Assembly: GCA_950106755.1 (NCBI GenBank)
Contig: OX467083.1
Coordinates: 3,571,501-3,635,500 of the forward strand
Reading direction: 5' to 3'
DNA length: 64,000 nt
From: Climacium dendroides
Lineage: Eukaryota; Streptophyta; Bryopsida; Hypnales; Climaciaceae
In this document: positions 1-13,508 of the stretch, piece by piece
Position numbering within the stretch: position 1 is the stretch's first letter
How the letters are laid out: every line of letters starts with the position of its first letter
Position numbers and translations under genes: made by a program
Notes under the pieces: generated by a model
The model's input: the letters and a program-made list of their open reading frames with translations, nothing else
What the model was told of the DNA's origin: nothing
Database searches by the model: none

Positions 1-499
1 ATTTGTATTGATTTGGAACAAAACTCAAAACCATATCTATAGTAGAACCACCCATCACTAAGTACAGCCCCATCAACAATCAACAAGGGCCTGAAATTCA
101 AGAGAGGTTGGGATTTGTATCTAAACATGAGTTCTTGATTTTTGCCCATCAATTCCTCCATTTTTTTCATGACACATCTGCTTGGTTTGAAGTGCCAAAG
201 TGAATAAGAAGTAGTCTCTTAAATGAGCGGTTTGGAAATAGTCTATACATTGGACATGGGTCAAGACCTTTTGCCTTCCAAAATTCATAGTAATTTGTCC
301 ACACTTGTTTATTTGGTCAATTACGGGTGGTTTTGCCATAATTTGTAGATACAATTCTTTCAACTATAGAGCATATTTTTTTGACAATGATACTTTAATA
401 TGCCTTCAATGCAATGAATTGATAGGCATTGGTTCTTACTTCATCATAAAATCAATCTCATCATAACTTCCGTTTCCTCGTTGAATTCATATTACACAA
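1..499. other. AT-rich stretch without a gene
   Basis: No exon-like or conserved reading frame is visible on either strand. The 80-codon frame on the minus strand at 121-363 is short, has no recognisable domain and no exon-like neighbours. The base composition matches the decayed repeat DNA that fills most gaps in this window. Confidence 0.5.
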
Positions 500-1439
500 C
501 TTAACCCCTAAAGGTTTTTGACTATGTTTTCATCAAAAACACTCCAAAACTGCCATCTCCAGTACAAGTACCAAATTTTTGAAAAATAAACATTTTTGGA
601 TACATGTAACCATAGGATCTTATAGTAATATGGTTTGAAAAGATGTGGAAATTTTTTCAGAAGGTAGTTCTATTGTGTAGATTGCAAGATATTAACATTT
701 CAAGTGACAAAAATATTTTTTTACCCTAAAAAAATGGACAGCTATACTTCACAAGGTTACATTTTTATGAAAAATTGTCCAAAATGATGGTTACTCTTTG
801 GATTTATTCTCCAAGTCAAGTTGGCTACATGCTTGAAAATTTTCATATCATTTGGAATTGTACAACATATAGGAAAAAATAGTAAATTGAAAGGAGAGAA
901 TGATTTAAAAATCTAAATTGTTAACAATTTATTTATGGAATTGAAAAATGACAATCCCAAAGGTTGAAATGTTGTAATATAAATATGCACCTAATATTTT
1001 TTTATTTTTTTCCAAAAACATTGAAAATTGAGTTAGATAAAGGACTTCATTGAAGTTTATTTTAAAGTAGAGATTCCATAACTACTTGCAAATTATCCAC
1101 AAGAGGAACTCCTCATAATTTTCATCTCATTAATCAAAATGGAATGATTTAAAGCTTTCCACATATAAATAAATCTAGAGAACTGATTTCAAATTTTTAT
1201 TTTTTAAAAAGTGATTTTAAAAGATTTTTTGCTGCTTGGACTACTAGCCGAATGTTGAAAATTATATATCATATAATAACTTTTTAATTATGTAGTCAAA
1301 AATTATAAAAATTGTTGGGCCTTAAAGCTCCTCTTCAAGCACATGTTGTGTGAAAATTTGAAAGAAAAAATTCCATTCATAGTGAGTTTCCCAAAATCAC
1401 TACGTTGCCAAAAATGCCATTTGGTCTTTTAGGGTTAAG
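500..1439. mobile_element. TIR element family 1, copy A (non-autonomous)
   Basis: A segment of about 940 bp starts with CTTAACCCCTAAAGG and ends with the inverted form CTTTTAGGGTTAAG. The interior closely resembles 58912-59839, more weakly 4060-4875, and an inverted partial copy at 44430-45275. Shared landmarks include ACTGCCAT, GTACAAGTACCAAATTTTTG and ATAGGATCTTA near the left end. It holds no transposase frame, so it looks like a non-autonomous DNA transposon. Superfamily is not certain and no clear target-site duplication was seen. The 14-bp ends contain CCCTAAA, the plant telomere unit, which may be coincidence. Confidence 0.72.
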
Positions 1440-4059
1440 AATCTTTTATATGACCTTAACATTATGTTTTCAAATATTTTTTTCCCATCTTTTCCTATTT
1501 CAATATCTTGTAGTCTCAAATGCCTCTCCATGTCTTTTATTGATAAATTGTAACCTTTGTTCTTCAAGAATTTTTGATAAAATACCTTTGTATTTCTTCC
1601 TATCCAAATCATCCATTGTGCAAAGTTTCTATGAAGATCTAGTGAGGTAGAAGCACCCATTCCTGTGAATTTAAGCAATTCATGGTTGGAGGCACCTTTT
1701 GCTAGAATTTTTTTAATAATATTGTCAATTGTGAATCTCAAAAACTCCAATCCAAATACCTTACCATTTTTAAGAACTTGAATCCTTCAAAAACATTTAA
1801 TCTCTTCCACAAAATCCATTAGATGCTCGTGCTCAAGCTTTAACTTTTCACTTTAATCATTTCCTAGTTCCATGCCTAGTTCATAAATGATTTGTGCTCT
1901 TGCAACACACATATTTTGGCCCTCTAGTCTCTATTTTCTATTCTATAAGTTGCAAACTATAATAATTTTTTTTGTCATTGAATTTCTATGCTTAGTCAAT
2001 AGAAATACCAATCCTTCCAATATTGTGAAATCATTAAACATTCGTATTTTTTTTAATTTTTTTTGCACTCTACAAAAAATTCAACCATCTACTTTTTATA
2101 TGCTTAAATTCTACCTTTTATTAGACATTGTTGATCTTTGTTATATCTTTGAATATGGTTTTCTTTGATATAAGGTCACTAAATGTTATAGATTGGAAGA
2201 TTTCCATTTTTTTTCCTTAAGATGTTGACTCTTTAGTATTTTATCCCCAAAATAAGATTTGAACATTGTTTTTACTTGACAGATAAGAGCTAATTATCTA
2301 TTTAGAAAGTAGTACTACAAAAACATCTTCTACACCAACTAGTTATAATGTACTAAATTTTGTCGATGTACAATAAATCACTAATCTAACCAATTAATTA
2401 TTTTTTGTGCTCTAATATTTTGCCATGGTTATGAAATTTTCATTAACTTTCTTTTTGTCTTCCTATTTACTTTGACCAAGCCATTGATACTATAAAAATT
2501 GAATATGAAATTATTGATAGCCCTATTATAGCTCATTCAACAAAGGATAATTGGATGGTATTCTAATGATTCAATTTTTGGATATCTTATCATCAAATAA
2601 GGTGCCTACATCTTTGTATCTAAATTTAATTTAAACATTGTAATGTTTTAAAAATAAAATGTTTCATAATTAATTTGAATCGTGGTAGCTAATATCTAAT
2701 GAGATATATATGTTTCAGAATTAGAATGTAAAAGGATTCCATTTGGCTTTGAACATCTATAATCCATAATTTTTTCTCAATTATGTTTTTATCATAATCA
2801 ATATCTCAAATGCATGCTTCAATGTAGACAATCCAAAATAATTTTATCTTAGATTCATTTTGTTGTTGCAAATAAAGAAAATCTAAAACTAAATTATACA
2901 ATAAAGTTATTGATAACATACTTTGAATCATTGGAAATAATTCAATCAATTTCTTATTCAAAGATATGTACAATTTTTTCTTCAAATGATATGATTTATT
3001 GTGCCTTAAAATTAAATATTATAAAAAATAAATTTAAAAAATTAAAAATAACCCTCAAAAATGAAAAAATGCAAGATATCTATAAGTTGAGTTATTTGAA
3101 AGACAATATCACTCATTGGAATGAAAATCCATCTATTTTATTTAATATACGACAATTAATTACAATAAAATATAATATAACATTTAGCAAGATAAAAGGC
3201 TCATGTTAATTATAAAAGCCGAGATTTTTTTTGACAATGAAAATTCAATTATTTGTCAATTGGATAAGATGAGGTGGCATCATGCATTCAAGGATCATTT
3301 ACTTTGAACAAATGACTATAGTAAATTAGTGTTTGACACTAATTGCAAATGGTCTTCTTCAACAATTATTTTTCTACACTAGTAAATAAATTATTTTTAC
3401 AAACATGACCATTGGAGACACCAATTACCGTTTTGGATCAATGACATATAAAAATTGAATGTAGAGTAAATCAAAATCCATTTCCTACAAAACTATATTA
3501 TGAATTTTGTAATATGAAAAGTAAAATATTATTTAATCTTTTTGTATGGGAACAATTTGTTAATTTGATTAAAAAATGTTAAACCCAAAGAAGATATAGA
3601 TGTTCAAAAAAGATTATTGTATGTAACTACAATTTGTATTGATAACTATCCTTATTATCCAAAGTAAATGACAATGTCAAAATGTCCTTACTAAATATTT
3701 TCTCTTTAAAGAGATCTATATTAGATGGTGAAAATAAAAATAGTTTATAAGATTATTTTTTTAAGACAATTTAAAAATTTTGAAATCTATTTTAAGAATT
3801 ATTTAGACAAACCTTTCACACAACAATAATATAATAATAATTTATAGTAATCTCAAATTGACAAAAGGTGGAGTGTACTAAAATTGTCCCTATAACGAAA
3901 CAAAATGTGTAACATGTTCTTCATTCATAGTTATAGTGTTAATTAGTCTTCCAATTGTAGGGCTTCAATAAGTGTAGTTCTCATCCACCTTAAAGATATG
4001 TTTACAAATTTTTTCCACCTTCAACATTTTAAACTAATTTAATAAGATCATGAAAAAAT
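1440..4059. other. AT-rich intergenic DNA, no gene seen
   Basis: This 2.6-kb stretch is very AT-rich. The reading frames in it (for example 1887-2168 and 2910-3209 on the plus strand) are dominated by Ile, Leu, Phe, Lys and Asn, as expected of AT-rich noise, and match no family I know. No splice-bounded exon chain can be built. Confidence 0.5.
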
Positions 4060-4875
4060 GTGTATTAACCCTTCAATTCTAAAGGCCTTCCATTTGTCAA
4101 AAATTGTTCAAAACTACCATTTCAAGTGCAAAGAGTAAAAATTTGAAAACTGGTATTTTTCAAGTACCACACTATAGGATCTTGCAATAGATTAGTATGA
4201 AAATGTGTAGAAGAAACTTTAGAAACTTTGACTACATAGATTGCAAGATAAATGCATTTAAAGTCAAGAAAACAAATTTCTTTGGCACCATGGCAAACTA
4301 GTCTATGAGACTTTGAATCCTCATAATTAAAAAATTTTGCACTACAAATTTTGAATTAAAGTTTTTTTATCATGAAGAATTGAGTCAAGAGTCTAGGAAA
4401 ATAAATAATATGATTTTTATTCTTTAAAAAAAATGTTAAGTAGAAATAGGTATAAGGTAGAGGGAGAAACTAAATTGTTAATAGTTTTAAGATGGAATTA
4501 AAACACACTAATTCCAATGGTGAGATTGTTTTAACAATCAAAGTTAATTCTATGGAACTTTCTATTTTGAACAAATGTAAAAATTGAGTTAAAAAACAAA
4601 TCTTATACATTATTTTTTCAAAAAGATGCTATGACTGCTTGAAAAATAAGATGCTCCACAACTTTCACATCACAAATCCAAATAGAATGAATAAAAAATC
4701 TCCATGTAGACAAAAATACAATCTATGAAAAATAAGGGCATTAATTGAAATAAAAATCATATTCCTAGAAAACAAATAATTTCTTCTATCTTGTGAAAAA
4801 ATTTCAAAAGGTTATGCCAAAATTGAGCTCATAAGAAGTTGCCCCAAACCCATTTTGTCTTCTATAGGGACAATG
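4060..4875. mobile_element. TIR element family 1, copy B (degenerate)
   Basis: This is a diverged copy of the 500-1439 element. It begins near TTAACCCTTCAATTCTAAAGG, a decayed form of the TIR, and keeps landmarks such as ATAGGATCTTGCA, GATGGAATTAAAACACA and AAAAATTGAGTTAAAAAA. The right end near CTATAGGGACAATGGG is a decayed inverted end. It is more like the inverted copy at 44430-45275 than like copies A and C, so at least two subfamilies exist. Confidence 0.6.
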
Positions 4876-5299
4876 GGACTTCATGGTTAAATTGAATTGA
4901 ATGCAATTTTTCCTTGTTTGTTAAAAAAATTGGTTGACACTTGTTCAATTGTCCAACCTTATAGGATTCAAGATAAGTGCTTTTCAGTCAATCACATCCA
5001 ATGCTAACAAAAATTAGACTTGGATATTAAAAGATAGTTCAAACTAATTCGATACTTCACTTATTTATATTACCAATCTTTCAAGATGAAGTGGTTGGAT
5101 AGAAATTATGAACAATTTATTCTTCGACACATAACTACCAAATAAACCTCTTTTATACTAATTTACCAAAAATCTCCTACCGAACCTAATGTCCCATCAC
5201 ACCTAGTCAGTCTTAAAAACCTATAATTTCCTAAAACCTTATACAATCTTATTATGTCTGAACATGCTCTCTTTGCAAAATACCCGATGCAAACGTCCC
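4876..5299. other. AT-rich spacer upstream of the ARF promoter
   Basis: No gene is visible. The composition changes from AT-rich to GC-richer at about 5300, which probably marks the upstream edge of the ARF promoter. Confidence 0.45.
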
Positions 5300-6931
5300 A
5301 TTAGAAAACTTGCTGGTTGCCATTAGAAATGGACGTGAAAGGATGAATTTACTGTAACGAGAATGGACGTGAAGGACGTTTCTCATTCAGACTAAGTTAG
5401 CAGTCGGTTATCTCTCCCCGGCCAAACGCGGGCTTCAGTAGGTACGGTTCCTTTTCGCGTAATTTTTGTAGTTTTTTTTAATAGCCCTGCCTGGCTATGG
5501 AGATTTGTTCTTTAGCTCCCAGATGCTCTCGCCTCTCAGGAGCAGGCTACTCTACTACGGGGAGGTTCATTGGATCAGCATCCGATCCGGCAGGACTCTG
5601 GAGGCGCGGAAGCATCCGCACTCAGGTGCATGCGATGACGATGGATGCTGCTGGCAAGCTGAAGAAAAGAATCATGCTCTCTTCATTCTCTTTCTTTCAT
5701 CTGTTCCAGTAAAGGAATTCCCGGAAAGGCCTCTCACTCCGCTGTCTTCTTGTCCGTGTCTTGCTCGTCGTTAATCGCCTCACTCTCATCCAGCATCTCT
5801 TTCTTTCGTGGCCTCACTCCACTGTGGACTGAGAGAAAGAGAGAGAGAGAGAGAGAGCGTGAAGGAGTGAGTGAGTGAGTGTGAGAGAGAGAGAGCAAGA
5901 GAAGGTTTGCGACGGAGAGCAGGCGGGAGAGATTCTCGAGGCAGTGAGTGCGACGGAGTCTCGTGTGGCTGGCTTGTTATTGGAACGGGTGCGGATTAAT
6001 GGCGCACTTCGCGCTCAAATTTTCGTCGGCTCAGGGTTGCTCTGTGGCGTTTTGGTGTTCCGGATTTTCTTGTAGATCGTGAAGACTATTGCGGATCGGA
6101 TGTGGATTTGGTTTGAGCTTCGCACCTCGGTGAAGGAATTAGGAGCCAGGATTATGTAATTTGGATTTCAGAATTGGTGTTCCGAGCGTTCTTTTCACTC
6201 CGGAATCTGTTTGTAGCTTAACTTGGACTTTGGGAGAAAGAGACGGAGTAGGTAGGAGTCGACATAGCTGAAGCTCGTTCGATCAACGGTGTATGTGGTA
6301 TTGAGTGGTATTTAGAGCTCCAATTTCGTCATCGTCTGGCTCGTGATCGCCGTTTGAAGGGGACAAGAAGACGACGTGGAGAGTGAAGCATCTTGGAAGT
6401 GTGATACAGTCGTCTTTCTTTTAGGCACACTGTTGGTGTAGCCGAGCAGACGGCAGTCTTAGAGTTACTGAAAGACAGAAACCCGAATCCTCTCAAGAAC
6501 TTCGAAGCGGTGCTATTTGGTTCTGCGCGTGCTGACCAAGAAGTATTGCTAGCTTGGAGGTGTAGCAAGAGTAGAAGTGACTTTTAGACTTCAGCTGCGG
6601 CATACTGTTTCAAAGAAACAAACATTCTCAGAAGGAAGTGGTTAGCGTTTGAGGGAGTTTTCAGACTGGTTACAGTAGTAATGCGACAAGTCTGAAGCGG
6701 ACATTGCAGTTCAAGAATGGAGATGATGCACACAATGGACCAAAGGTAGTCATGGTCATCTTTTCCCAGAGAAGACAACAAAGTCCTTCGCCTCGGATCT
6801 TTAGTTTCGCATGCGTTCTGCTTCCGTTCTTTCCTATAGTAAGATTCTGTAAGAGACTATTTCGGCATCTTGCTATGTACTCTAGTCCTCCAGCGAGACT
6901 TTCGATCTCGGGCTACGTTCCAGCAGGAACC
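5300..6931 (+). promoter_or_regulatory. ARF promoter and long 5' leader with upstream ORFs
   Basis: GC content rises at about 5300 and stays high to the first ARF coding exon. No convincing TATA box was found, so transcription probably starts somewhere in 5400-5850. If the region is transcribed without an upstream intron, the leader exceeds 1 kb and carries several AUG-started upstream ORFs, for example 5497-5712 (71 codons) and 5875-6075 (66 codons). Long uORF-bearing leaders are known in plant ARF genes and lower translation of the main ORF. The frame of the first coding exon stays open back to an ATG at 6704, so a longer N-terminus cannot be excluded. A 5'-UTR intron is also possible. Confidence 0.55.
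5832..5896. repeat. GA/GAGT microsatellite in the ARF leader
   Basis: A run of (GA)n is followed by (GAGT)n and another short (GA)n block. GA-rich tracts are common in plant promoters and 5' UTRs, where GAGA-binding BBR/BPC proteins can bind. Here the position, not a measured function, suggests a regulatory role. Confidence 0.7.
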
Positions 6932-9900
6932 ATGGACCCAGGTACTGTTACTTCTATTCCCATTTCTTCTTCGTGTAGAATTTCATCATTTATACGCTTA
7001 GTTGACCGATGCAAAGTGTCGATGTCTTCCACTTTTCCATGTCAATGCCTACACTTTAGCGTGTTTGTTTGATACCAAAGATGATGTCAGTTACATCTTG
7101 TTTTTCTGGCCAACGCCCGTCACAGAATTCTTTTCTTCTAGAACCATGGAGCGTATAAGATTTTGATAGCAGTTGTTGATCACCTTACCGTGAGAAAATC
7201 GAGACTGTTGCAGCGTTTTTTATTGATCGATGAGTAGATGCGCATTTTTTCGAGCAATCGGCTAATAGCTCGTACTAGAGGCACTGTAGTACGCGAAGGC
7301 CAAAGTTCTAGAGTTTTGAATATTGTGTACTTGACACTTGTACCGCTTCGCAGCCTCGTAGTCTTTGGTTTTCAGTGGTATCTAAGTGTATTTCAAGCCG
7401 ACTTTCACAGTGAACGATGTGTTCATCGTAGCGGCTTCAAATTTCCTCGAAGGTCAGTTCAGGGAATGGAGCTGGCGAACTCAACGCTGCATTTTTTAAG
7501 CTTCGAAGTTTACTGCTGGCACTCGCAGATGAATGCTGGTTCTTGAAATAGCAGGATGTTAAGCCCTGTTTTTTTTATATCGCCTGTATTCAGATTCCAA
7601 TTTGTTGCGAGAGTATGCTACCCGAGTACTACTCATCCGAGTTGGTCTCAGTTCGTATATGGTTGATATTCCGATTCCACCTCATCAATGGCTATGCGTT
7701 TTGCAGGGGAGAGACGGAGTCTCAATTCTGAGCTGTGGCATGCATGTGCTGGACCTCTAGTTTCCCTCCCCCCCGTTGGCAGCCGTGTGGTGTATTTTCC
7801 GCAAGGTCATATTGAGCAGGTATGTTCTATGGATATTATCATTGTAAAAATGGAATTGGATCTTTTCTTGAAGGTTAGGGTGTGATTGGATGTGCCCAGG
7901 TTTATGAGCAGTTAAGATGTCTTTATTTTTGCTTGCATAGTGTTAAGGTTCTTTTGGGTTTGTATAACCAAGTAATGAAATTTAAGCAACATCTCAGATC
8001 CAGAAGACTAGAACGCCTTTCAAAGTACAGGTTGGGCCGCCCTGGAATTTCACTAGTGTGGATAAAAGTAATTCTGGAATTGAGCACTAATGATCCACTA
8101 CTTGCACGTGTATATTAATGAAAGATTTCAGTGTTGTTACCATAGTAAATAGTAAATTTCTGTGTCGATTTGTCAAAACATGTCTACATTCTTTGAATCT
8201 AGTTCTCTTGGACGGTCTGTGTCCTATCTTTGCTTTTGTGTTTCCCCGGGGTAAACAGCCTCGGCGGTGTGCTCTTCGTCTGTCCGAGGTTATATGTAAT
8301 TGCTCTGATTAACATGGGATGTTGTCAGGTGGCTGCTTCAACACAAAAGGAGGCTGATGCGCATATTCCTAATTACCCCGGCATCCCCCCAATGCTTATT
8401 TGTTTACTTGACAACGTCACACTTCATGTGCGTATTGTGTGTGAATGTAGAACGCATTATGACTGTTCTACTTTATTCTGTGAAATCTAACTTAACATTA
8501 TAGATACCTCGTGGATATTTGGTTATTGCCCATTTGCATCGATTGAGATTTATGATACACTGTAGGGATACACCCTGTTACGAGATTTCATCTGCGTTTC
8601 ATTACGCACGTGATATGACAACGTAGCCGTGCCATTTCACCGAAGTTCAATATTGATAGGCAAGGAAGTTTTACTGATCGGAGCTTGCGTTTGTCCAGGC
8701 TGATCTTGATACTGATGAAGTCTACGCTCAGATGACTCTGCTTCCCATTCAGAATCCTGTAAGCTGTCCAAACAATGTCGTTTCCAATTCGGCTTTTTTA
8801 AAGAGGATATCTTTTACTTATAAAACTATTATTATGATATCATTATGATCAAGATTATGATTATGATGATTATGATTATTCTTATTAGTGGTTTTGTTGG
8901 GGACATCCATGTCCGAGGAGATGGGAGTTACATCAACCATTCTTTCTAATTTTTCATCGTCTTGTAGGAGAAAGAAGCCTTACCACCGGATTTTGGAGTA
9001 CTTAACAAGCAGCCAACAGAGTATTTCTGCAAGACCTTAACTGCGAGTGACACTAGTACCCATGGCGGCTTTTCCATACCCCGGCGTGCTGCTGAGAAAG
9101 TCTTTCCACCATTGGTGTGTTTCTTCCCTGCAATACTTTACTTCTGCAAGACTTTTAGTTAGGTGTGTTGTTTCTGAAGTGCTTGTTATACGATATCAAT
9201 CTACTCTATGTGTAATTAAGCAGTACAAAGATGCAAAAGGAAGAAGAGGTTGAAATCTTTAAACTTTGTGAATTGCAGGATTTTACTCAAACTCCACCAG
9301 CTCAAGAACTTGTAGCGCGGGATCTTCACGATCAGGAATGGCACTTCCGCCATATTTACAGAGGTAAGGGTGCAATTTTTATTGGATGAATCAAGGTTGA
9401 GTTGCTAGTATGAGATCCTTACTTTGACCTCAAATCTCTTCAAGAATCATTCTGTGTGTATTAGTTCCGTAGTATGCCTACATACCTGCCATTGAGTTCG
9501 GTGAATTTCATGCTTTTGTGAATTTTTGTTAAGTCAGATAGAAGATGACTATATTTGCTATTTCTGATTGAATTGTGCTGTTAGTCTTTATCCAGGATAT
9601 GAACATTCACACACTTTCTATTTGCCATTCGTACAGGCCAACCGCGCAGGCATCTTCTCACAACCGGGTGGAGTGTGTTCGTCAGCGCTAAGAGACTGCA
9701 AGCAGGTGACTCGGTCTTATTTATTAGGTATTTAACCCTTACTGAACTGCGTAATTTAAGAGGCAATTTTTAGACGCGGAATAATTTTTTCTTGTTACAT
9801 GTTCTCTTTCTTTTCTGTTTATACTGGCTCCTTAACCTCTCCAGAACGAGATTTGATTGTGCGAGACAGACTCTCAATAGAGTTCTCAATTATTGCTCCT

Positions 9901-12900
9901 ATCTGATAGTCGATATTGTTAGTTCTGTGCACATCTAAGCTTTATGTAAAACTATCGCTATGTCTTTAGGGATGATAAAGGCCAACTCTTGCTGGGCATA
10001 AGGCGGGCCAACAGGCAGCAAACAGTCGTGCCTTCTTCAGTGCTGTCCAGCGATAGCATGCACTTCGGGGTCCTTGCTGCCGCCAATCATGCGGCAGTTA
10101 CCAGCAGTCGCTTCAAAATCTTTTATAACCCAAGGTGCATATGTGAATATCATGAGTTTTTGGAATCGTGTTCATATATGATAATGATATTGGTATAGGA
10201 TGGTTGGTGCTATTTGTTTGGGCTTCCGTCTTCTTAAGGTTTGGCAGGGTCTGCTTCTTCAGATTACAGAATTCTATAGATTGCTGAAGGGTTTAGGTTG
10301 GGGTTGTTTTAGTTATGTTAGCACTCAATGCTTCAATGTGTGCTTAATGCTTCTGTTTACAGGCAAAGTCCGTCTGAATTTGTCATTCCTCTAGCCAAAT
10401 ACCACAAGGCTGTATACAATACACAAGTTACAGTGGGTATGCGTTTCCGGATGGTGTTTGAAACCGAGGAATCAAGTGTGAGAAGGTAGGTGACATCATT
10501 TTCATTGGACAACATGTACATGATTATTATGGATGCTATTTGCGGCTCTCTTGTCTGTCCCTATGTTGAATGGGCTTATGCATTTTTAGCTTTCAATGTC
10601 TGAGTTCCAGTTAACTTCAGTGTTTTCCGGCTTTCATTTGTCAGATACATGGGCACAATTACCGATTTAGGAGATGTCGATTCTGCTAGATGGCCTAAAT
10701 CACATTGGCGCTCCTTGAAGGTATTTTTCTTCGTAGGCCCCACTTATGGGACTTTACATTCGTCTTGATTGTGTCATAGTTTCAACTTTTTCTTATTTAC
10801 TCTTTGAAAAGCAAATAAGTTTCGGGTATTCTGCTGTGGTCTGATGTGCATTGACTACGCAGGTTGGATGGGATGAATCTACAGCTGGTGAGAGACAACA
10901 CAGAGTGTCTCTTTGGGAGATTGAACCTTTATCGACACCGTTTCTCCTCTGTCCCCCTCCCATTGCACTAAGATCGAAGCGTCCTCGCGGCATGCCTGGT
11001 AGGAAGACTTCTCATGAAGCGCACTTTCGGATCGAATTTTGATGTGAAGTTTCACAGTACTTGACAGTTCTAATTACGATATTGGAAGTTATAGTACTGA
11101 AATCCATTCTTAACAATGTCAAAAGTGACTTACCGTTTCCTTCAATAGGTGCGTGAGGCCTACAGTGTAGGGTTTTGGTGGAGTCGCATGTCTATCCTGA
11201 TTGCTTACAACAAAAATCTAATTTTCGTTGTATCAGGAGAAGAAGACGATTTGGATACGTTCATGAAAAAGTCTCAAATGTGGCCGAACGGGATTGACTC
11301 CCTTAAATTTGGTGGCTTGGTGATGGATAACTCTTGGATGCGAGTACCGCAGCAGAGGTTTGGACCGATGGTATCCTCAGCTCAGCATGGGCAGTACCGT
11401 GCGCTTGCGGCAGCTGCCCTACAGGAATTTCGAAATGGGGATCCGTCAAAACAAATGGTGTCCCAGTCAGTGCCGTCATCACATATGCCGTTCCGCCCGC
11501 AGCAATCTCAGCCTCAACCTCAGCAACTTATGCAACATATCAATGACATTCCAGGACCTCTATTGCAGCTGTCTACCTGCCAAACACAAGCGACAGACTT
11601 GGGGAACTCTGGAATGTCCTCTGCAGGTTACAGAGAATCTGACTTGCACATGGCCTCTCCCACGACGATGTCTAATTCCTTTGGCTTACAGGATATGATG
11701 GGAAGGGCTCCGACTAGTGCACCACTGACCTCGAGTGAAGGAAATCAAATAGCCAGTATGATGCAAATTGCAAGTCAAAACGGATTGCAGCCCTCTGGGA
11801 CAATGCAAGGGTTGATTCAGGTACTGGTAGTTTTTATAACTGTCCTACTGTACGAGCTAGTGCAGATTCAATCAGTCTCGATGGTCTTTACAAATCTTTC
11901 TTCTCAGTTCTTGACAATTGTTTTGTACAACACATTTGTACAACAATTTTGGCCTTGACTGCTTTCTATGACACTATATTCAAGGAGTGGTGACGATGTC
12001 TCGTGATTCTGTTTTAGCTGGTTCTTTGTATCCACACCTTCCATACTCAAAGTTGACTGCTAAGCGCGCTTGACGCTTAGTACGACTCTTGACGTTGTAT
12101 GGAAGATATTTCCGGTGATGAGAAATATGATAAATTGTCGTAATACTATTTGTAAGTTAGCTAACACTTTGAATGAAATGAGTGGCAGGTTTCAACTCCC
12201 TGGTTTTCAAATCAATCCGAACCACAAGCACTCATCCCATCCCAACTAAATCGCATTGAGGCTTCCAGCGCTGGAGTACTTGGGTCTTTTTCTCTGCCTC
12301 AAAGTAACGAATCAACCTTACAGCAAGGTCTGGGACATCTACCCCCTTATGGATTCCGCAATAATGATCAGGGCTCGGATCAGCTGCAAGCTGACCGAAG
12401 TCACCTTCTTTTTGGTGTGTCTATTGACCAACCATTAGTTGGATCAGGTACCGTTGTTCCTCACACTTACGGGAAAACAAAGGATGTTACAGGCAATAAC
12501 ATGCTGTCAGCTGCATACGGGCCACCAAGTACGCCAGATTCTATGAGCAATGGTTTGATGTCTGGTGAGGGATTGGATGAAAATGGTCTATTTCAGCGTA
12601 ACACAGGATGGCCACCTATGCCAACGGCAAGCCCTCTCCGTACCTTTACTAAGGTTGATATCTGGACCTCTGCTGTGGAAAGCTTTTCAGTTTTTTTCGC
12701 AGTTTGATTTTTCTTCTCCTCCAAGGCCTGTTGTTAATTCGGCAATTGCCAGATTATCTGTATTCACGTTTAGCTATTTTTCAGAATGGTTTGTGCTTCG
12801 AAGGTGTGTATGTGATCGGTTCTTGAGTAGGTTCTGCTAATGTCCAGGTGCACAAGCTTGGATTTGTTGGAAGATCTTTGGATGTACGGAACTTCTCAAA

Positions 12901-13508
12901 TTACACAGAACTCAGGAAGGAGCTGGCCCAGAGGTTTAATTTGGACTGCCTGATGGAAGATCCACCCACGTCAGGGTGGCAAATCGTGTTTGTTGACAAT
13001 GAGAATGACACTCTACTTTTAGGAGATGATCCTTGGGAGTAAGTTGCATACACCCTAGGAGTGATGCTAAAGTCTCTGGTTCTCCATAACCGGCCTATTT
13101 TTTTCAGTTTGTTGATGATTCATCCATTTTCTCTGCAGTAAGGTTTGAATTCGTCTTCTTTCCAGATTAAACTGAAGAGTAAGTCATAGCTCTAATATTA
13201 GGATTATGCACAAGTATTTGGGTTCTTGTCCGTGGCTGCTAGCTACTGAGGCAGTTGTGAATGACAGTTGGCATGCCTTGACTCACATAATTGTTCTCCT
13301 CACTTTCAGGGAGTTTTTGAACTGCGTACGTTCTATCAAAATCCTTTCGCCATCAGAGGTTGCACAGATGAGTCAGGAGCAGCTGAAGGTGCTCGGCTCT
13401 GTGCCTGTGCAACAACTGCAGCAACAAAGGTCGACTAGTTGCGATTCCGGAGGGGCTCACCCTCAAAGGTCCTTTCCTGATCCTTCAAGTGGAGCTTTGG
13501 ATCAATGA
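6932..13508 (+). CDS. ARF: Auxin response factor, class A (activator type)
   Basis: This nuclear transcription factor binds auxin response elements and passes on auxin signals relieved from Aux/IAA repression. Coding exons: 6932-6941, 7707-7819, 8329-8427, 8699-8758, 8968-9114, 9279-9363, 9637-9727, 9970-10134, 10363-10485, 10645-10720, 10863-10998, 11237-11820, 12189-12653, 12848-13038, 13310-13508; all joins keep frame and give 847 residues. Residues about 112-213 are the B3 domain ([19 protein letters not shown]), about 236-320 the flanking ARF domain, and 369-710 a Ser/Gln/Pro-containing middle region with HLLFGVSID. The C-terminal PB1 domain (about 712-800) has the basic-face lysine and the acidic GDDPWEEF motif, so it can oligomerise on both faces. 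Sequence is closest to the ARF5/6/7/8/19 clade. The ATG at 6932 has a strong context (ACCATGG); an in-frame ATG at 6875 would add 19 residues. Confidence 0.96.
8816..8888. repeat. ATT/ATG-rich microsatellite in ARF intron 4
   Basis: An imperfect run of TTATGA and TTATGATGA units lies in the intron between coding exons 4 and 5. It is a simple-sequence repeat and likely to vary in length between individuals. Confidence 0.6.

Noticed and set aside
7688..7885. ATG at 7688 as the ARF start
   Set aside because: An acceptor TTTTGCAG at 7699-7706 lies inside this frame, and splicing from 6941 restores the conserved Gly-Glu-Arg-Arg start. The residues MAMRFA are therefore probably intron.
11149..11958. 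Long 269-codon frame as one ARF exon
   Set aside because: Its start (to 11236) and end (from 11821) are intron sequence; splice sites at 11236/11237 and 11820/11821 keep the frame to the neighbours.
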